A stretch of DNA of 64,000 nucleotides. Origin: Novosphingobium mathurense. Its GTDB lineage: Bacteria; Pseudomonadota; Alphaproteobacteria; Sphingomonadales; Sphingomonadaceae. Shown here piece by piece: positions 48,466 to 56,664 of the stretch. Every line of letters begins with the position of its first letter. The stretch's first letter is position 1. The notes below the pieces were generated by a model, which searched no databases, was not told the DNA's origin, and was given only the letters and a program-made list of their open reading frames with translations. The stretch spans positions 124,001-188,000 of the forward strand of contig NZ_FVZE01000001.1 in assembly GCF_900168325.1 (NCBI RefSeq), written 5' to 3'. Made by a program: the position numbers and the translations under genes.

Positions 48466-49193
48466 CAGGAACGGGTCACTTCCGCCCTGAACATGTAGCC
48501 GACGCCGCGCACGGTTACGATCGGCGACTCTTTGTCTTCAGTCTGGAGCTTGCGGCGCAGTCGGCTGACAAGGACGTCGATACTGCGATCCGAGCTGTCT
48601 CCGATACGTGAGCGTGACAGTTCCATCAGTCGCTCACGCCCCAGCACGCGCTGGGGATAACCCAGGAAGGTAGAGAGGAGGTCGAATTCCGCTCCGGTCA
48701 GGTCGACCATGACGCCATTCGGCGCGCGCAGTTCGCGACGCGCGAGCGAGACCTGCCAGCCATCGAAATAGAGCACTTCGGGCGCACGGCCGTCGGCCGG
48801 GCTCTCGATCGCGCCTTCATAGCCGCCGCGGCGCAGGACCGCGCTGACGCGGGCCGCGAGTTCGCGGGTGCTGAACGGCTTGGCAAGATAGTCGTCCGCA
48901 CCCAGTTCAAGCCCGAGCACGCGGTCTTCCTCGCTGCCCCTGGCGGAGATGAAGATGATGGGAATGTCGCTTTCGCGGCGCAGGCTGCGGAAAAGGTCGA
49001 AGCCGCTGGTGCCCGGAAGCATGATGTCCAGCACGATGAGCTGGACCGCGGTTTCGCGCAAGGTGACCCACATCTCCGCCCCCGTTGCCGCGGTCAGCAC
49101 GTTGAAGCCGCTCTGGCGCAGGGCCCGGGCGGTCAATGTGCGGAGCGCACCATCGTCCTCGACGAGAAGAATGGTGGGAGGCGTGGTGATCAT
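48465..49193 (-). CDS. OmpR family response regulator
   Basis: 242 aa from ATG 49193 (MITTPPTILLVEDD): receiver with phospho-Asp in LIVLDIMLPG, Lys in YLAKPF, and a C-terminal winged helix (LTGAEFDLLSTFLGYPQRVL, SIDVLVSRLRRKL, VRGVGYMF). In-frame ATGs at 49229 and 49241 are possible starts; none has a strong SD. First gene of the pair with the EnvZ-type kinase. Confidence 0.92.
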   Translation of the reverse strand: MITTPPTILLVEDDGALRTLTARALRQSGFNVLTAATGAEMWVTLRETAVQLIVLDIMLPGTSGFDLFRSLRRESDIPIIFISARGSEEDRVLGLELGADDYLAKPFSTRELAARVSAVLRRGGYEGAIESPADGRAPEVLYFDGWQVSLARRELRAPNGVMVDLTGAEFDLLSTFLGYPQRVLGRERLMELSRSRIGDSSDRSIDVLVSRLRRKLQTEDKESPIVTVRGVGYMFRAEVTRS

Positions 49194-49262
49194 GGCGTGG
49201 GGGGATCTGATTCTGTGTGCGAACGTCATCGTCTCTTGCATGTTGCCATGTAAATAGGAAGA

Positions 49263-49289
49263 CCGGTGCGGTCAGGCAAACCGCACCGG
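49263..49289 (-). terminator. Terminator after the secreted orphan pair
   Basis: Perfect 10-bp stem CCGGTGCGGT / ACCGCACCGG, 7-nt loop; minus-strand sequence continues TCTTCCTATTT. Downstream of the gene ending at 49312. Confidence 0.75.
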
Positions 49290-49311
49290 CTCAAATAACG
49301 GGATGTTCGGA

Positions 49312-49956
49312 TCAGCCCGACGTGTGAGGCAGGGCTTGGCGCACGGTCTCGACCGCATGGAGCAGACCCGCTGCCTCTGCAGGAGCAAGGCCGCCCCTGA
49401 TCGACTTGCCGTCCTCGGCCTTGAACTTGAGCTGCCACGGCGAACGGCTTTGCGGCCTGTAGCCTTCGGCGATCTCGCTCACGACATTTTCGGGCAGTTC
49501 GAAGACGAGGCGGGTGTGGCGGTTGCACTCCCGGTGGATGGCGTCGACGGATGGGCAGTCCTCCTTCCACTGATCGGTGACGAGCAGGTCGGCCTGGGCG
49601 ATCTGACCGCCGGCTTCATACTTCACGCCGACCACGCGCGGGGCCGGACCGGGGTGGACCAGCTCATGCCAGACCTGCCAGCGTACTGCGCCGGACTGAC
49701 GATCGACGAGCGCGCGCAGGTGGACGTCGCGCGCATGGGCGCCGCCGATCGAGCGACCACGGTCCCATGCTTCGCGGGTCGAGACGACGACGTGGGGGGT
49801 GGCCGGATCGTCGTGTACTTCGACGCGCTCGCGCACCTCGTCCGGAGTGAGCTGCGCGAGGCCGGTCGGCAGCCGGTCGTAGGCCAAGGCGGAACCTGGC
49901 CAGGCGATCGGCGCTAGCACCATCGCCAGAGGGAGGAGCGAACGAGCGAGGGTCAT
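49312..49956 (-). CDS. Hypothetical secreted protein, 214 aa
   Basis: Signal peptide MTLARSLLPLAMVLAPIAWP, cleaved near ALA (about 25). Mature domain is mixed alpha/beta with two Cys (DCPSVDAIHREC) that may form a disulfide, and QVWHELVHPG, LPENVVSEIAEGYRPQ. No family recognised. Start overlaps the stop of the preceding secreted orphan by 4 bp, so the two form an operon. Confidence 0.7.
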   Translation of the reverse strand: MTLARSLLPLAMVLAPIAWPGSALAYDRLPTGLAQLTPDEVRERVEVHDDPATPHVVVSTREAWDRGRSIGGAHARDVHLRALVDRQSGAVRWQVWHELVHPGPAPRVVGVKYEAGGQIAQADLLVTDQWKEDCPSVDAIHRECNRHTRLVFELPENVVSEIAEGYRPQSRSPWQLKFKAEDGKSIRGGLAPAEAAGLLHAVETVRQALPHTSG

Positions 49957-50270
49957 TGCGCGCTCTTTTCTCCGGTTGCCTCAATCGCGAAATCGGAACG
50001 CGGCGTTTCGTTCTGCGCCTTTACCAGACGGTGGCGGCACGTGGGGTTCTTGGTCGGGTGCGCGGCGCAGGAAAGATTTGCCTGTTCGTTTCTGTTTGTT
50101 TCCGCGTCATTGGCGCGCCGCATGCCGATCACACCCTTGGCTTTCAGCATGGGACGGTGCGGAAAAGCCTCGGCGGCCGGTGCTACATCCACGCAGGCAA
50201 GGGTTGCCGATGAGCAGGATGCGCCCGGGTTTGCGAGGGTGGAAATCGCGAAAAGCGCTGCGGAAATCAT
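49953..50270 (-). CDS. Hypothetical secreted protein, 105 aa
   Basis: N-terminus MISAALFAISTLANPGASCS looks like a short signal peptide; the mature part is polar with four Cys in total and a basic C-terminus. GGGAG lies 6-7 nt before ATG 50270. Overlaps the next gene by 4 bp, supporting a real reading frame. No function assignable. Confidence 0.5.
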   Translation of the reverse strand: MISAALFAISTLANPGASCSSATLACVDVAPAAEAFPHRPMLKAKGVIGMRRANDAETNRNEQANLSCAAHPTKNPTCRHRLVKAQNETPRSDFAIEATGEKSAQ

Positions 50271-50431
50271 TCTGTGCTCCCATGTGGAATCTCGATGGTT
50301 CCTGATTGGGAGTTCTTCGTGTCCTGGTTCCTTCGTCTCTGTGACGAATTGTTTCCGGACACAATTTTCGGAAATGAACGGGAAAGGCTTCGCTTGCGAA
50401 GGGAAGGGCCGCCACGCGGCTTGCGGACGGC

Positions 50432-50749
50432 TCAGCCCTTGGCGACAACTGCCGTGATACGGTCCGCCAGATCATCGAGATCGGCACGCGCCGTTGCGGT
50501 TTCGCCGGGTCGGTCGACGAGGCATTCCTCCAGCTTGCGCGCTGCCGCGCCCAAATCGGGAAAGCCCATTGTCCCGGCCATGCCGGCAATCTTGTGAACG
50601 ATTGCGATCACTTCGGTGCGCGAGGCATCGTCTCCGAGCTTCGGGCGAAGCTCGAGGAGGGCCGGGAGATTGCCGTGCAGGCGCTCGATGAAGCGCAGGC
50701 GCAGCGGGGTTAACCGGTCTTCGAGGTCAGACACGGTCGACCAGTTCAT
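50432..50749 (-). CDS. Hpt (histidine phosphotransfer) domain protein
   Basis: 105 aa, all-helical. Phospho-His in IVHKIAGMAGTMGFPDLG (about residue 52), followed by LEECLVDRP. Overlaps the receiver gene by 23 bp; with the hybrid kinase it makes a kinase-receiver-Hpt phosphorelay set. Cytoplasmic. Confidence 0.88.
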   Translation of the reverse strand: MNWSTVSDLEDRLTPLRLRFIERLHGNLPALLELRPKLGDDASRTEVIAIVHKIAGMAGTMGFPDLGAAARKLEECLVDRPGETATARADLDDLADRITAVVAKG

Positions 50750-51098
50750 GGACCTGTTTTGCCAGCGTCATTGCGTCGAAGGGCTTGGCGATCACGCCCA
50801 ACGCGCCAAGCGATATCAGGCGCTGTCGTTCGTGTTCCTGCGCCCGTGCGGTGATGTAGACGATCGGCAGGCGGCTGCCGAAGCGTCGCCTGATCTGCGC
50901 ATGGGTGGTCGGCCCGTCCATGTCGGGCATCATCATGTCGAGCAGTACGAGATCGGGCGTCCAGCTTTCCAGTATGGTCAGGGCTTCCGCGCCCGAACCG
51001 CAGGAACGCACATGAATCCCCGGATCGATTTCGAGCGCGATGGTTGCAACTTCGCGAAGGTCGGGCTCGTCGTCGACATAGAGAATTTCGATGGTCAT
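50727..51098 (-). CDS. CheY-like single-domain response regulator
   Basis: 123 aa: ILYVDDEPDLREVA, phospho-Asp in LVLLDMMMPDMDG, Thr in VYITARA, Lys in VIAKPFD. No output domain. ATGA overlap with the hybrid kinase upstream; overlaps Hpt downstream. Likely terminal acceptor or phosphate sink in the relay. Confidence 0.93.
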   Translation of the reverse strand: MTIEILYVDDEPDLREVATIALEIDPGIHVRSCGSGAEALTILESWTPDLVLLDMMMPDMDGPTTHAQIRRRFGSRLPIVYITARAQEHERQRLISLGALGVIAKPFDAMTLAKQVHELVDRV

Positions 51099-53611
51099 GC
51101 GACGGTTTCCTGGGTGCGTGTGGGGGAGGTTAGGCTTTCGACGATGGCGACGAGCGCGCCGATCGGGGTGCGAGCCTTGGTGAGACAGGCATCGACCGAT
51201 CCTGCGGTTTCGGGATCGGCATCCTGCGCGGAGAAGATCACGACCGGCAGCAGAGGTTCCCCGTCCCGGCGCAAGTCGGGAAGGAGGGCACTGCCGTCGC
51301 CATCGGTCAGGGTGAGGTCGAGGATCGCGAGGTCGAACCGGTTACTCGCAAGTTCGCGCCGCGCCGCGGCCAGGCTGTCCACGGCAACGACATTCGCGCG
51401 TCCATCGAGGGCCTCCGTGACGATGCGGGCGATGTCGGGATCGTCCTCGAGATGGAGAATACGCGGACGCGCGCCATCGAGAACGCGGCTGGCGGCATCG
51501 ACGCTGTCGATCAGGCGGCCCACTTCGATGGGCTTGCGCAGCCAGTCCAGCACCAGCGCAGCATCGCCTTCCAGTTCGCGGGAACCGGTCTTGCCGCCCA
51601 GCGCAAGGATCGGTGTGCCGCTGTGTCGCGCCGTTTCGCGGACCATGCGGATGATCTCGATGCCTGCGCCGACCGACAGGCCCATGTCGACCACGATGCC
51701 GTCATAGTTTGATGAGGCGAGCGCCGCGCGCACTGCCTGTACATTGCCGACGAGGCTGACCGTGTATCCGGCGCGGCGCAAGGCTTCGGTAAATGCGCTG
51801 GCAGCACCGTTGCCGCAGACGAGCAGGCCCGCTTCCTGGCCTGGGGTTCCGCGCCCGGGCCCGTCGTGCAGGGCGGGCAGGTCGACGTGGAAGCTCGTGC
51901 CCTTGTTCAGCTGGCTGTCGAAACTCACTTTGCCGCCAAGGCGCTGGACGATCTCGCGCACGATCGACAGGCCGAGGCCGGTTCCGCCCTTCTGCCGGGT
52001 GTCGGAGGAGTCCGCCTGCGCGAACTTGCCGAAGATGCGGCTGCGGAATTCTTCGGGAATGCCATGTCCTTCGTCGGTGAAGGAGACGCGGTGATACCTG
52101 GCTCCGGGAGAGACGGTGACGGAAACCGTCCCGCCGTTGGGCGAGAACTTGATCGCGTTCGACATCAGGTTGGCGAAGACCTGCGCCAGCCGGTCGGCAT
52201 CGGCCCTGACCCACACGGGCACCTGGGGCGCCTGAAGCGCCAGCTTGACGCCGTAGCCATCGGAGAAGCTGCGGTTTTCCTCTATCGACGTCGCCAGCGC
52301 CGCGCTGAGGTCCAGCTCGCTGTTGTGGAACGGCATGCGGCCGGATTCCATCTTTTCGATGTCGAGAATGTCGTTGATCAGACGCACGAGGCGATTGGCG
52401 TTGCTCTGCGCGATCGAGATGAGCCGTCCCGCGCGCTCGCCCAGTTCGCCTGCGGCCCCCCCGCTGAGCAGGCCCAGAGAGCCGGCGATCGAGGTAAGCG
52501 GCGTGCGCAGTTCGTGGCTGACGGTCGAGACGAATTCCGACTTGAGCTGCTCTACCCGCTTGCGTTCGGTGATGTCGCGAATGACCGCGACGTAACGCAG
52601 TCCCTCGTTGAGGACCATTGCGGAAAGCGCGATCTCGATGGGAAACTCCGTGCCGTCCTTGCGCCTGCCGACGATTTCGCGCGCCGTTCCGGCACCGTCG
52701 CTCGACAGGTGCATTTCGCGCAATTCCCGGGCGAACTCGCCGATTGCCGGCTGGCTGGCGAAAAGCATGCCGACGTCGCGCCGGTCGAGTTCGACTTCCC
52801 GGTATCCGAACAGGCGTGTGGTCGCCGCATTGGTGGTTTCGATCGAACCGCTGGGGTTGAGGGTGAGAATGCCGTCCATCGCGTTCTCGAGCACCGCCTG
52901 GCGGCGCAGCGATACGTCTTCGAGCTGGATCAGCGCCTGTTCGCGAGCGCGCAGGGTGCGCAAGATCGCGATGCCGGCAATGATCAGCAGGGCCAGAAGC
53001 AGGAACAGCAGGCTGAAGGTCACCTGACGCAGGGCCGAGATCGCCTGCTGCGACCGTGCGGAAACTTCCGTGAGCCTGTCATTCTCGCGCTTGAGGAGAC
53101 TGGTGATGTGGCTCCGAATACCGTCCATCAGCCGCTTGCCCCCCTTGTTGCGGATAAGGGCGACGGCGCCGGCATTGTCACCTGCTTGCTGCAGGGAGAT
53201 GATGCGGTCGGTGAATTCGCGTTTGTCGTGCGAGAGCTCGGAAATGGCAGCCAGTTCGGTGAGGTCCTCGGGCTGACCGGCAAAGGCACGGCGAAGCGCA
53301 GGTTCGATCCGGCCTAGTTCGCGGGTGCCCTTGTCGAAGGGCTGGAGGAATTCGGGGTCGCCGGTCAGGACATAGCCGCGGCCTCCGGTTTCGATGTCCT
53401 GATGCGCGGAAAACACCGAAAGAATGAGGTTGCGCTTCTCCTGCGTCTCGGCCTCGGCTGCGGCGAGCCGGTCGGTTGTCTGCACCTGTTCCTGCAGCAG
53501 CAGCGCAACGCCGCCGATCAGCAGCGGCACGATCAGGGCGATGATCTTTGCAATGCGCTGGCGCCAGCTCTCGCGTCGTGCGGCCACCGAAGCTGAGAGA
53601 GATGCCTTCAC
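51095..53611 (-). CDS. Hybrid sensor kinase (CHASE3-PAS-HisKA-HATPase-REC-REC)
   Basis: 838 aa. TM1 about 20-40, periplasmic CHASE3 domain (about 45-190, HQDIETGGRGYVLTGDPEF), TM2 about 195-217, PAS (about 235-350), HisKA with STVSHELRTPLTSIAG, HATPase (NLMSNAIKFSPNGG, GTGLGLSIVREIV), then two receivers. The first (about 595-710) lacks the usual acidic pair (LLVCGNGAAS), so it is probably degenerate; the second has HLEDDPDIA, LAILDLTL. Heads an operon with the receiver and Hpt genes and follows the BcsS-like gene. Confidence 0.93.
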   Translation of the reverse strand: MKASLSASVAARRESWRQRIAKIIALIVPLLIGGVALLLQEQVQTTDRLAAAEAETQEKRNLILSVFSAHQDIETGGRGYVLTGDPEFLQPFDKGTRELGRIEPALRRAFAGQPEDLTELAAISELSHDKREFTDRIISLQQAGDNAGAVALIRNKGGKRLMDGIRSHITSLLKRENDRLTEVSARSQQAISALRQVTFSLLFLLLALLIIAGIAILRTLRAREQALIQLEDVSLRRQAVLENAMDGILTLNPSGSIETTNAATTRLFGYREVELDRRDVGMLFASQPAIGEFARELREMHLSSDGAGTAREIVGRRKDGTEFPIEIALSAMVLNEGLRYVAVIRDITERKRVEQLKSEFVSTVSHELRTPLTSIAGSLGLLSGGAAGELGERAGRLISIAQSNANRLVRLINDILDIEKMESGRMPFHNSELDLSAALATSIEENRSFSDGYGVKLALQAPQVPVWVRADADRLAQVFANLMSNAIKFSPNGGTVSVTVSPGARYHRVSFTDEGHGIPEEFRSRIFGKFAQADSSDTRQKGGTGLGLSIVREIVQRLGGKVSFDSQLNKGTSFHVDLPALHDGPGRGTPGQEAGLLVCGNGAASAFTEALRRAGYTVSLVGNVQAVRAALASSNYDGIVVDMGLSVGAGIEIIRMVRETARHSGTPILALGGKTGSRELEGDAALVLDWLRKPIEVGRLIDSVDAASRVLDGARPRILHLEDDPDIARIVTEALDGRANVVAVDSLAAARRELASNRFDLAILDLTLTDGDGSALLPDLRRDGEPLLPVVIFSAQDADPETAGSVDACLTKARTPIGALVAIVESLTSPTRTQETVA

Positions 53612-53695
53612 TTGGCGGCGCTCCTCTGGAAATCGTAGAAGCTCCCGAATGCCATGAGTGCCGGAACAGGCCGCGGCACTGGCGCGGCGGGTGGG

Positions 53696-54400
53696 CTAGA
53701 ATACGCGGCTGACACCGAGAGCCACGTAAGGTTTGACGTTGCGGCCCGCCTGGTCGGTAATACCGCCCGAGACGAGGCCCTGCCATTGGCCGGTAATGCG
53801 GGTCGAGACGAAGCCGCCAACGCTCCTGCGGGTATAGCTGCGATCGCCCTGTATGCCCCCTTCGACGCCGATGCGCGTGTCGCTGCCGCCGTCGACCAGC
53901 GGGCCGAAGCGGGCCTGCGTGATGTAGGCGCGGTCGTTGATGCCCAGCGAGCCGAACCAGGTAAGACGCCAGGCATTGCCGAGCGCACCGTCGGTCTGAA
54001 CTGCTGCATCGATCCTCGTGCCGCGCATGCGGTTGCCCGGATCGTCGGGCTTGAGGCTGGTGTCGGTGAGGCGCGGGCCGGCCGAGAAATTGGCCCAGCC
54101 CCAGTCGCCCGAGGTCTGGTAGACCAGCGCGACTTCGGCATTCACATATGTGGCGTCGATGCGCTGGCCATTCGCTTCGTAGCGGTATTTTCCGCCGCCG
54201 CCACCCGCGCGCAGGGCAAGTCCTTCGCCAAGGCGCGCGCCGGGCAGGGCCACGACCGCGCCGGCATAGCCGTTCGCGCCATCGCCCACCGATCCTCCGG
54301 CATAGGCAACGCCCGAATCCTGCGCGAGAGCAGGGACGGAAAATGCGAAAGTGCCGGCCGTAACGAGCCCTGCAGTCAGGAATTTGTTAGTGATGTTCAT
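53696..54400 (-). CDS. BcsS-like cellulose biosynthesis-associated outer-membrane protein
   Basis: 234 aa from ATG 54400. Signal peptide MNITNKFLTAGLVTAGTFAF ending near ALA (about 27); mature sequence of alternating beta-strands (YAGAVVALPGARLGEGLALR, GWANFSAGPRLTDTSLKPD) ending VKPYVALGVSRVF, with terminal Phe. This matches the BcsS family found beside alphaproteobacterial cellulose genes. The cellulose-synthase-like gene at 56661 supports that reading. Divergent from the PP2C-type regulator. Confidence 0.8.
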   Translation of the reverse strand: MNITNKFLTAGLVTAGTFAFSVPALAQDSGVAYAGGSVGDGANGYAGAVVALPGARLGEGLALRAGGGGGKYRYEANGQRIDATYVNAEVALVYQTSGDWGWANFSAGPRLTDTSLKPDDPGNRMRGTRIDAAVQTDGALGNAWRLTWFGSLGINDRAYITQARFGPLVDGGSDTRIGVEGGIQGDRSYTRRSVGGFVSTRITGQWQGLVSGGITDQAGRNVKPYVALGVSRVF

Positions 54401-54538
54401 TCGGCATTCGATCCTGGTCGGCCGTGCCCCCGGCATTCGGAAAACACTGGCTCATTGCGGAACCTACCGAGAGTTGTTTGCCAAAAGGTAACCATTTCCG
54501 AAGATAATTTCCGGACGCTTTCGCAGTTTCCGGATCCG

Positions 54539-55759
54539 ATGCAGAACTTCCCAGCCAGCCCCGTGCGCTATCATCTCGAAGTGCTTGTCGTCGATGACGA
54601 CGACCTGATGAGCGACGTTCTGGCGGCACATCTCGAAGCGCTCGGCTGCAAGGTCGCTTCGGCGGCCAGTGGCGAAGAAGCGCTGGTACTGCTGGCAGGC
54701 AAGCCCGTCGACCTGCTCGTCACCGACTGGCAGATGCCGGGGATGGACGGCCTCGAACTCGTGCGGCAGGTTCGCGCCGGGCGCAGCGAGGACAGTTACC
54801 TGCATGTCGTGATGATGACCGCACGCAACGACGAAGTGGTTATCCGCAGGGCGATGGAAGCGGGCGTCGACGATTTCTTCTTCAAGCCCTTTGAGCAGGT
54901 CCAGCTTGAACTCGCAGTACAGAGCGCCCAGCGCAATCGCTTGCTTCATCGCCGCCTGCAGCGCCGCAACAGCCTTCTCGAAGTAGCCCATCGCCGCACC
55001 CAGGAGGCCCTTGAGCGGGTTCGGGCCGACCTTGACGCGGCGACGGCGCTGCATGAGCGCCTCCTGCCCACGGAAGGACTCGTAGGGGCGCTCAATTTCC
55101 GCCACCTCTACCGCCCTGCGGCCATGCTCGGCGGCGATTCCATCGGCGTATCGCCCTTGCGAGAGGGCGGAGCGCTGTTCTTCCTGATCGACGTGCGCGG
55201 CCATGGCGTGCCCGCAGCGCTCGATTCCTTCCATCTGCACCACCGCATCAAGCAGCTTCGCCCGACGTCGCCGCGCGATCTCGCCCAGTCGCTCGAAGCG
55301 ATCAACCGCGAGATCCTCGACCGCGGTGACGAGAGCTATGCGACGATAGCCTGCGGCCTCGCCCGACCCGAGCGCGAGGAGTGCTGGATGGTCTGCGCCG
55401 GCCACCCGCGCCCCCTGATCGCGATAGACGACAAGGTCCTGATCCCCGAAGTCGATTACGGAATGCCGGTCGGCTGGTTCGACACGGCATCGTGGAAGCC
55501 GACACGCTTTGACTTCCCTCCCGGTGCGCGACTGGTGCTATATTCGGACGGCGTCACCGAATGCAGCAACAGTGCGGGGCAGGAGTTCGGCGTGGACAGG
55601 CTGGTACGGACACTGGCGAGCAATGCCGGAAAGCGGATACGCGATTTCGTGGGCGCCTTGGAACTGGGCCTGCTCGCAAGGCGCTCGAGCGCCGGCTTCG
55701 AAGACGACATCTCGCTCCTCGTGATTGAGAACAAGATTCCGGAGATACAATCGGCATGA
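54539..55759 (+). CDS. Response regulator with PP2C-type (RsbU/SpoIIE) phosphatase output
   Basis: 406 aa: receiver (about 13-130; VLVVDDDDLM, phospho-Asp in LLVTDWQMPGMDGLEL, Lys in FFKPFEQ), coiled-coil linker (about 135-185), then a SpoIIE/RsbU phosphatase (MLGGDSIGVSPL, DVRGHGVPAAL, LYSDGVTECSN, FEDDISLLVI). Expected to dephosphorylate the adjacent STAS protein when its receiver is phosphorylated. Stop overlaps the STAS gene start. Confidence 0.93.
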   Translation: MQNFPASPVRYHLEVLVVDDDDLMSDVLAAHLEALGCKVASAASGEEALVLLAGKPVDLLVTDWQMPGMDGLELVRQVRAGRSEDSYLHVVMMTARNDEVVIRRAMEAGVDDFFFKPFEQVQLELAVQSAQRNRLLHRRLQRRNSLLEVAHRRTQEALERVRADLDAATALHERLLPTEGLVGALNFRHLYRPAAMLGGDSIGVSPLREGGALFFLIDVRGHGVPAALDSFHLHHRIKQLRPTSPRDLAQSLEAINREILDRGDESYATIACGLARPEREECWMVCAGHPRPLIAIDDKVLIPEVDYGMPVGWFDTASWKPTRFDFPPGARLVLYSDGVTECSNSAGQEFGVDRLVRTLASNAGKRIRDFVGALELGLLARRSSAGFEDDISLLVIENKIPEIQSA

Positions 55760-56079
55760 CGGGCAACACGCAGATCCTGAGGATCCTGATCCAGCATCCC
55801 AGGCTCGATGCCGCGGCAGCGCCGGCCTTTCGCGACGAAATGGCGGGGACTTTCGCAAACCGTCCCGAGCGCGTGCTGCTCGACCTTGGACAGGTCGAAT
55901 TCATCGACAGCACCGGCCTTGGCGTGCTCGTCTCGCTGATGAAGCAGATGGGACCGGGCGGCAGGATCGCCGTGGTCGGCGCCAATGCGGCGGTGCGTCG
56001 CCTGTTCCAGATCACGCGGCTCGATACGCTGTTCGTGATCTGCGATACCGAAGAACAGGCAGATGCCACTCTCGGCTGA
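55756..56079 (+). CDS. STAS-domain anti-sigma factor antagonist (RsbV/SpoIIAA-like)
   Basis: 107 aa. Core motif EFIDSTGLGVLVSLMKQM with the regulatory Ser (about residue 56) phosphorylated by RsbW-type kinases. In a partner switch the unphosphorylated form binds the anti-sigma kinase. ATGA overlap upstream and 17-bp overlap downstream. Confidence 0.93.
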   Translation: MTGNTQILRILIQHPRLDAAAAPAFRDEMAGTFANRPERVLLDLGQVEFIDSTGLGVLVSLMKQMGPGGRIAVVGANAAVRRLFQITRLDTLFVICDTEEQADATLG

Positions 56080-56485
56080 CCGGCCCGGCGTCATCGCCAT
56101 TGCGGCGAACCTCGCAGAGGTCCGCCGACTTGCCGCTTTTCTCAAGGAATTTTGCGTCCGTGCGGGAGTGGTTGAAGCCGCTTCTCTCGATCTCGAACTG
56201 GCGCTGGTCGAGGCCGCGAACAACGTCGTCGAACACGGCTACACGAATACCGGGCAGGGCGAGATGACGCTGGAGGTCAGCCTTGCAGGCGACGAATTGC
56301 GCCTGGTTCTGACTGACGGTGGCTCGCCGGTTCCGGAAGGGTACTTCAGCCAGTGCCGGGTGGTCGATCTCGACGCCACCCATGGGCGCGGTTGCAACAT
56401 CATTCAGGCCTGCGTCGATGAGATAGACTATGTCAGTGCGGGGGGCTTCAACCGCCTCACGCTGGTAAAACGACTTCAGTCCTGA
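56063..56485 (+). CDS. Serine-protein kinase/anti-sigma factor (RsbW-like HATPase)
   Basis: 140 aa: GHKL ATPase with N-box ELALVEAANNVVEHGY and G-box THGRGCNIIQACVDE. Would phosphorylate the STAS protein and sequester a target, classically a sigma factor; no sigma gene lies in this window, so the target may be elsewhere or be non-transcriptional. Ends 10 bp inside the convergent small-protein gene. Confidence 0.92.
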   Translation: MPLSADRPGVIAIAANLAEVRRLAAFLKEFCVRAGVVEAASLDLELALVEAANNVVEHGYTNTGQGEMTLEVSLAGDELRLVLTDGGSPVPEGYFSQCRVVDLDATHGRGCNIIQACVDEIDYVSAGGFNRLTLVKRLQS

Positions 56486-56664
56486 ATCTTGTCGAGTGCC
56501 GTCGCCGCATCCTTGATCGGGGCGGCGTGATCGGGCGCCGGCTTGCCGGCTTCGCGCTGGAGGTTGCGATCCTCGATCTGCACGACGAGAGCTCCGGCGA
56601 CGATCAGTACCACGGCGGTGATGATGTGGCTGCGGCCGCGGCGCAGGTTCTCGCGAATGCTCAT
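56476..56664 (-). CDS. Small single-span membrane protein, 62 aa
   Basis: Basic N-terminus (MSIRENLRRGRSH), one membrane helix (IITAVVLIVAGALVVQI, about 14-30) and a polar periplasmic tail. ATG 56664 overlaps the glycosyltransferase stop (ATGA), so it is co-translated; possibly an accessory subunit of the synthase, an inference from position only. Confidence 0.68.
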   Translation of the reverse strand: MSIRENLRRGRSHIITAVVLIVAGALVVQIEDRNLQREAGKPAPDHAAPIKDAATALDKIQD

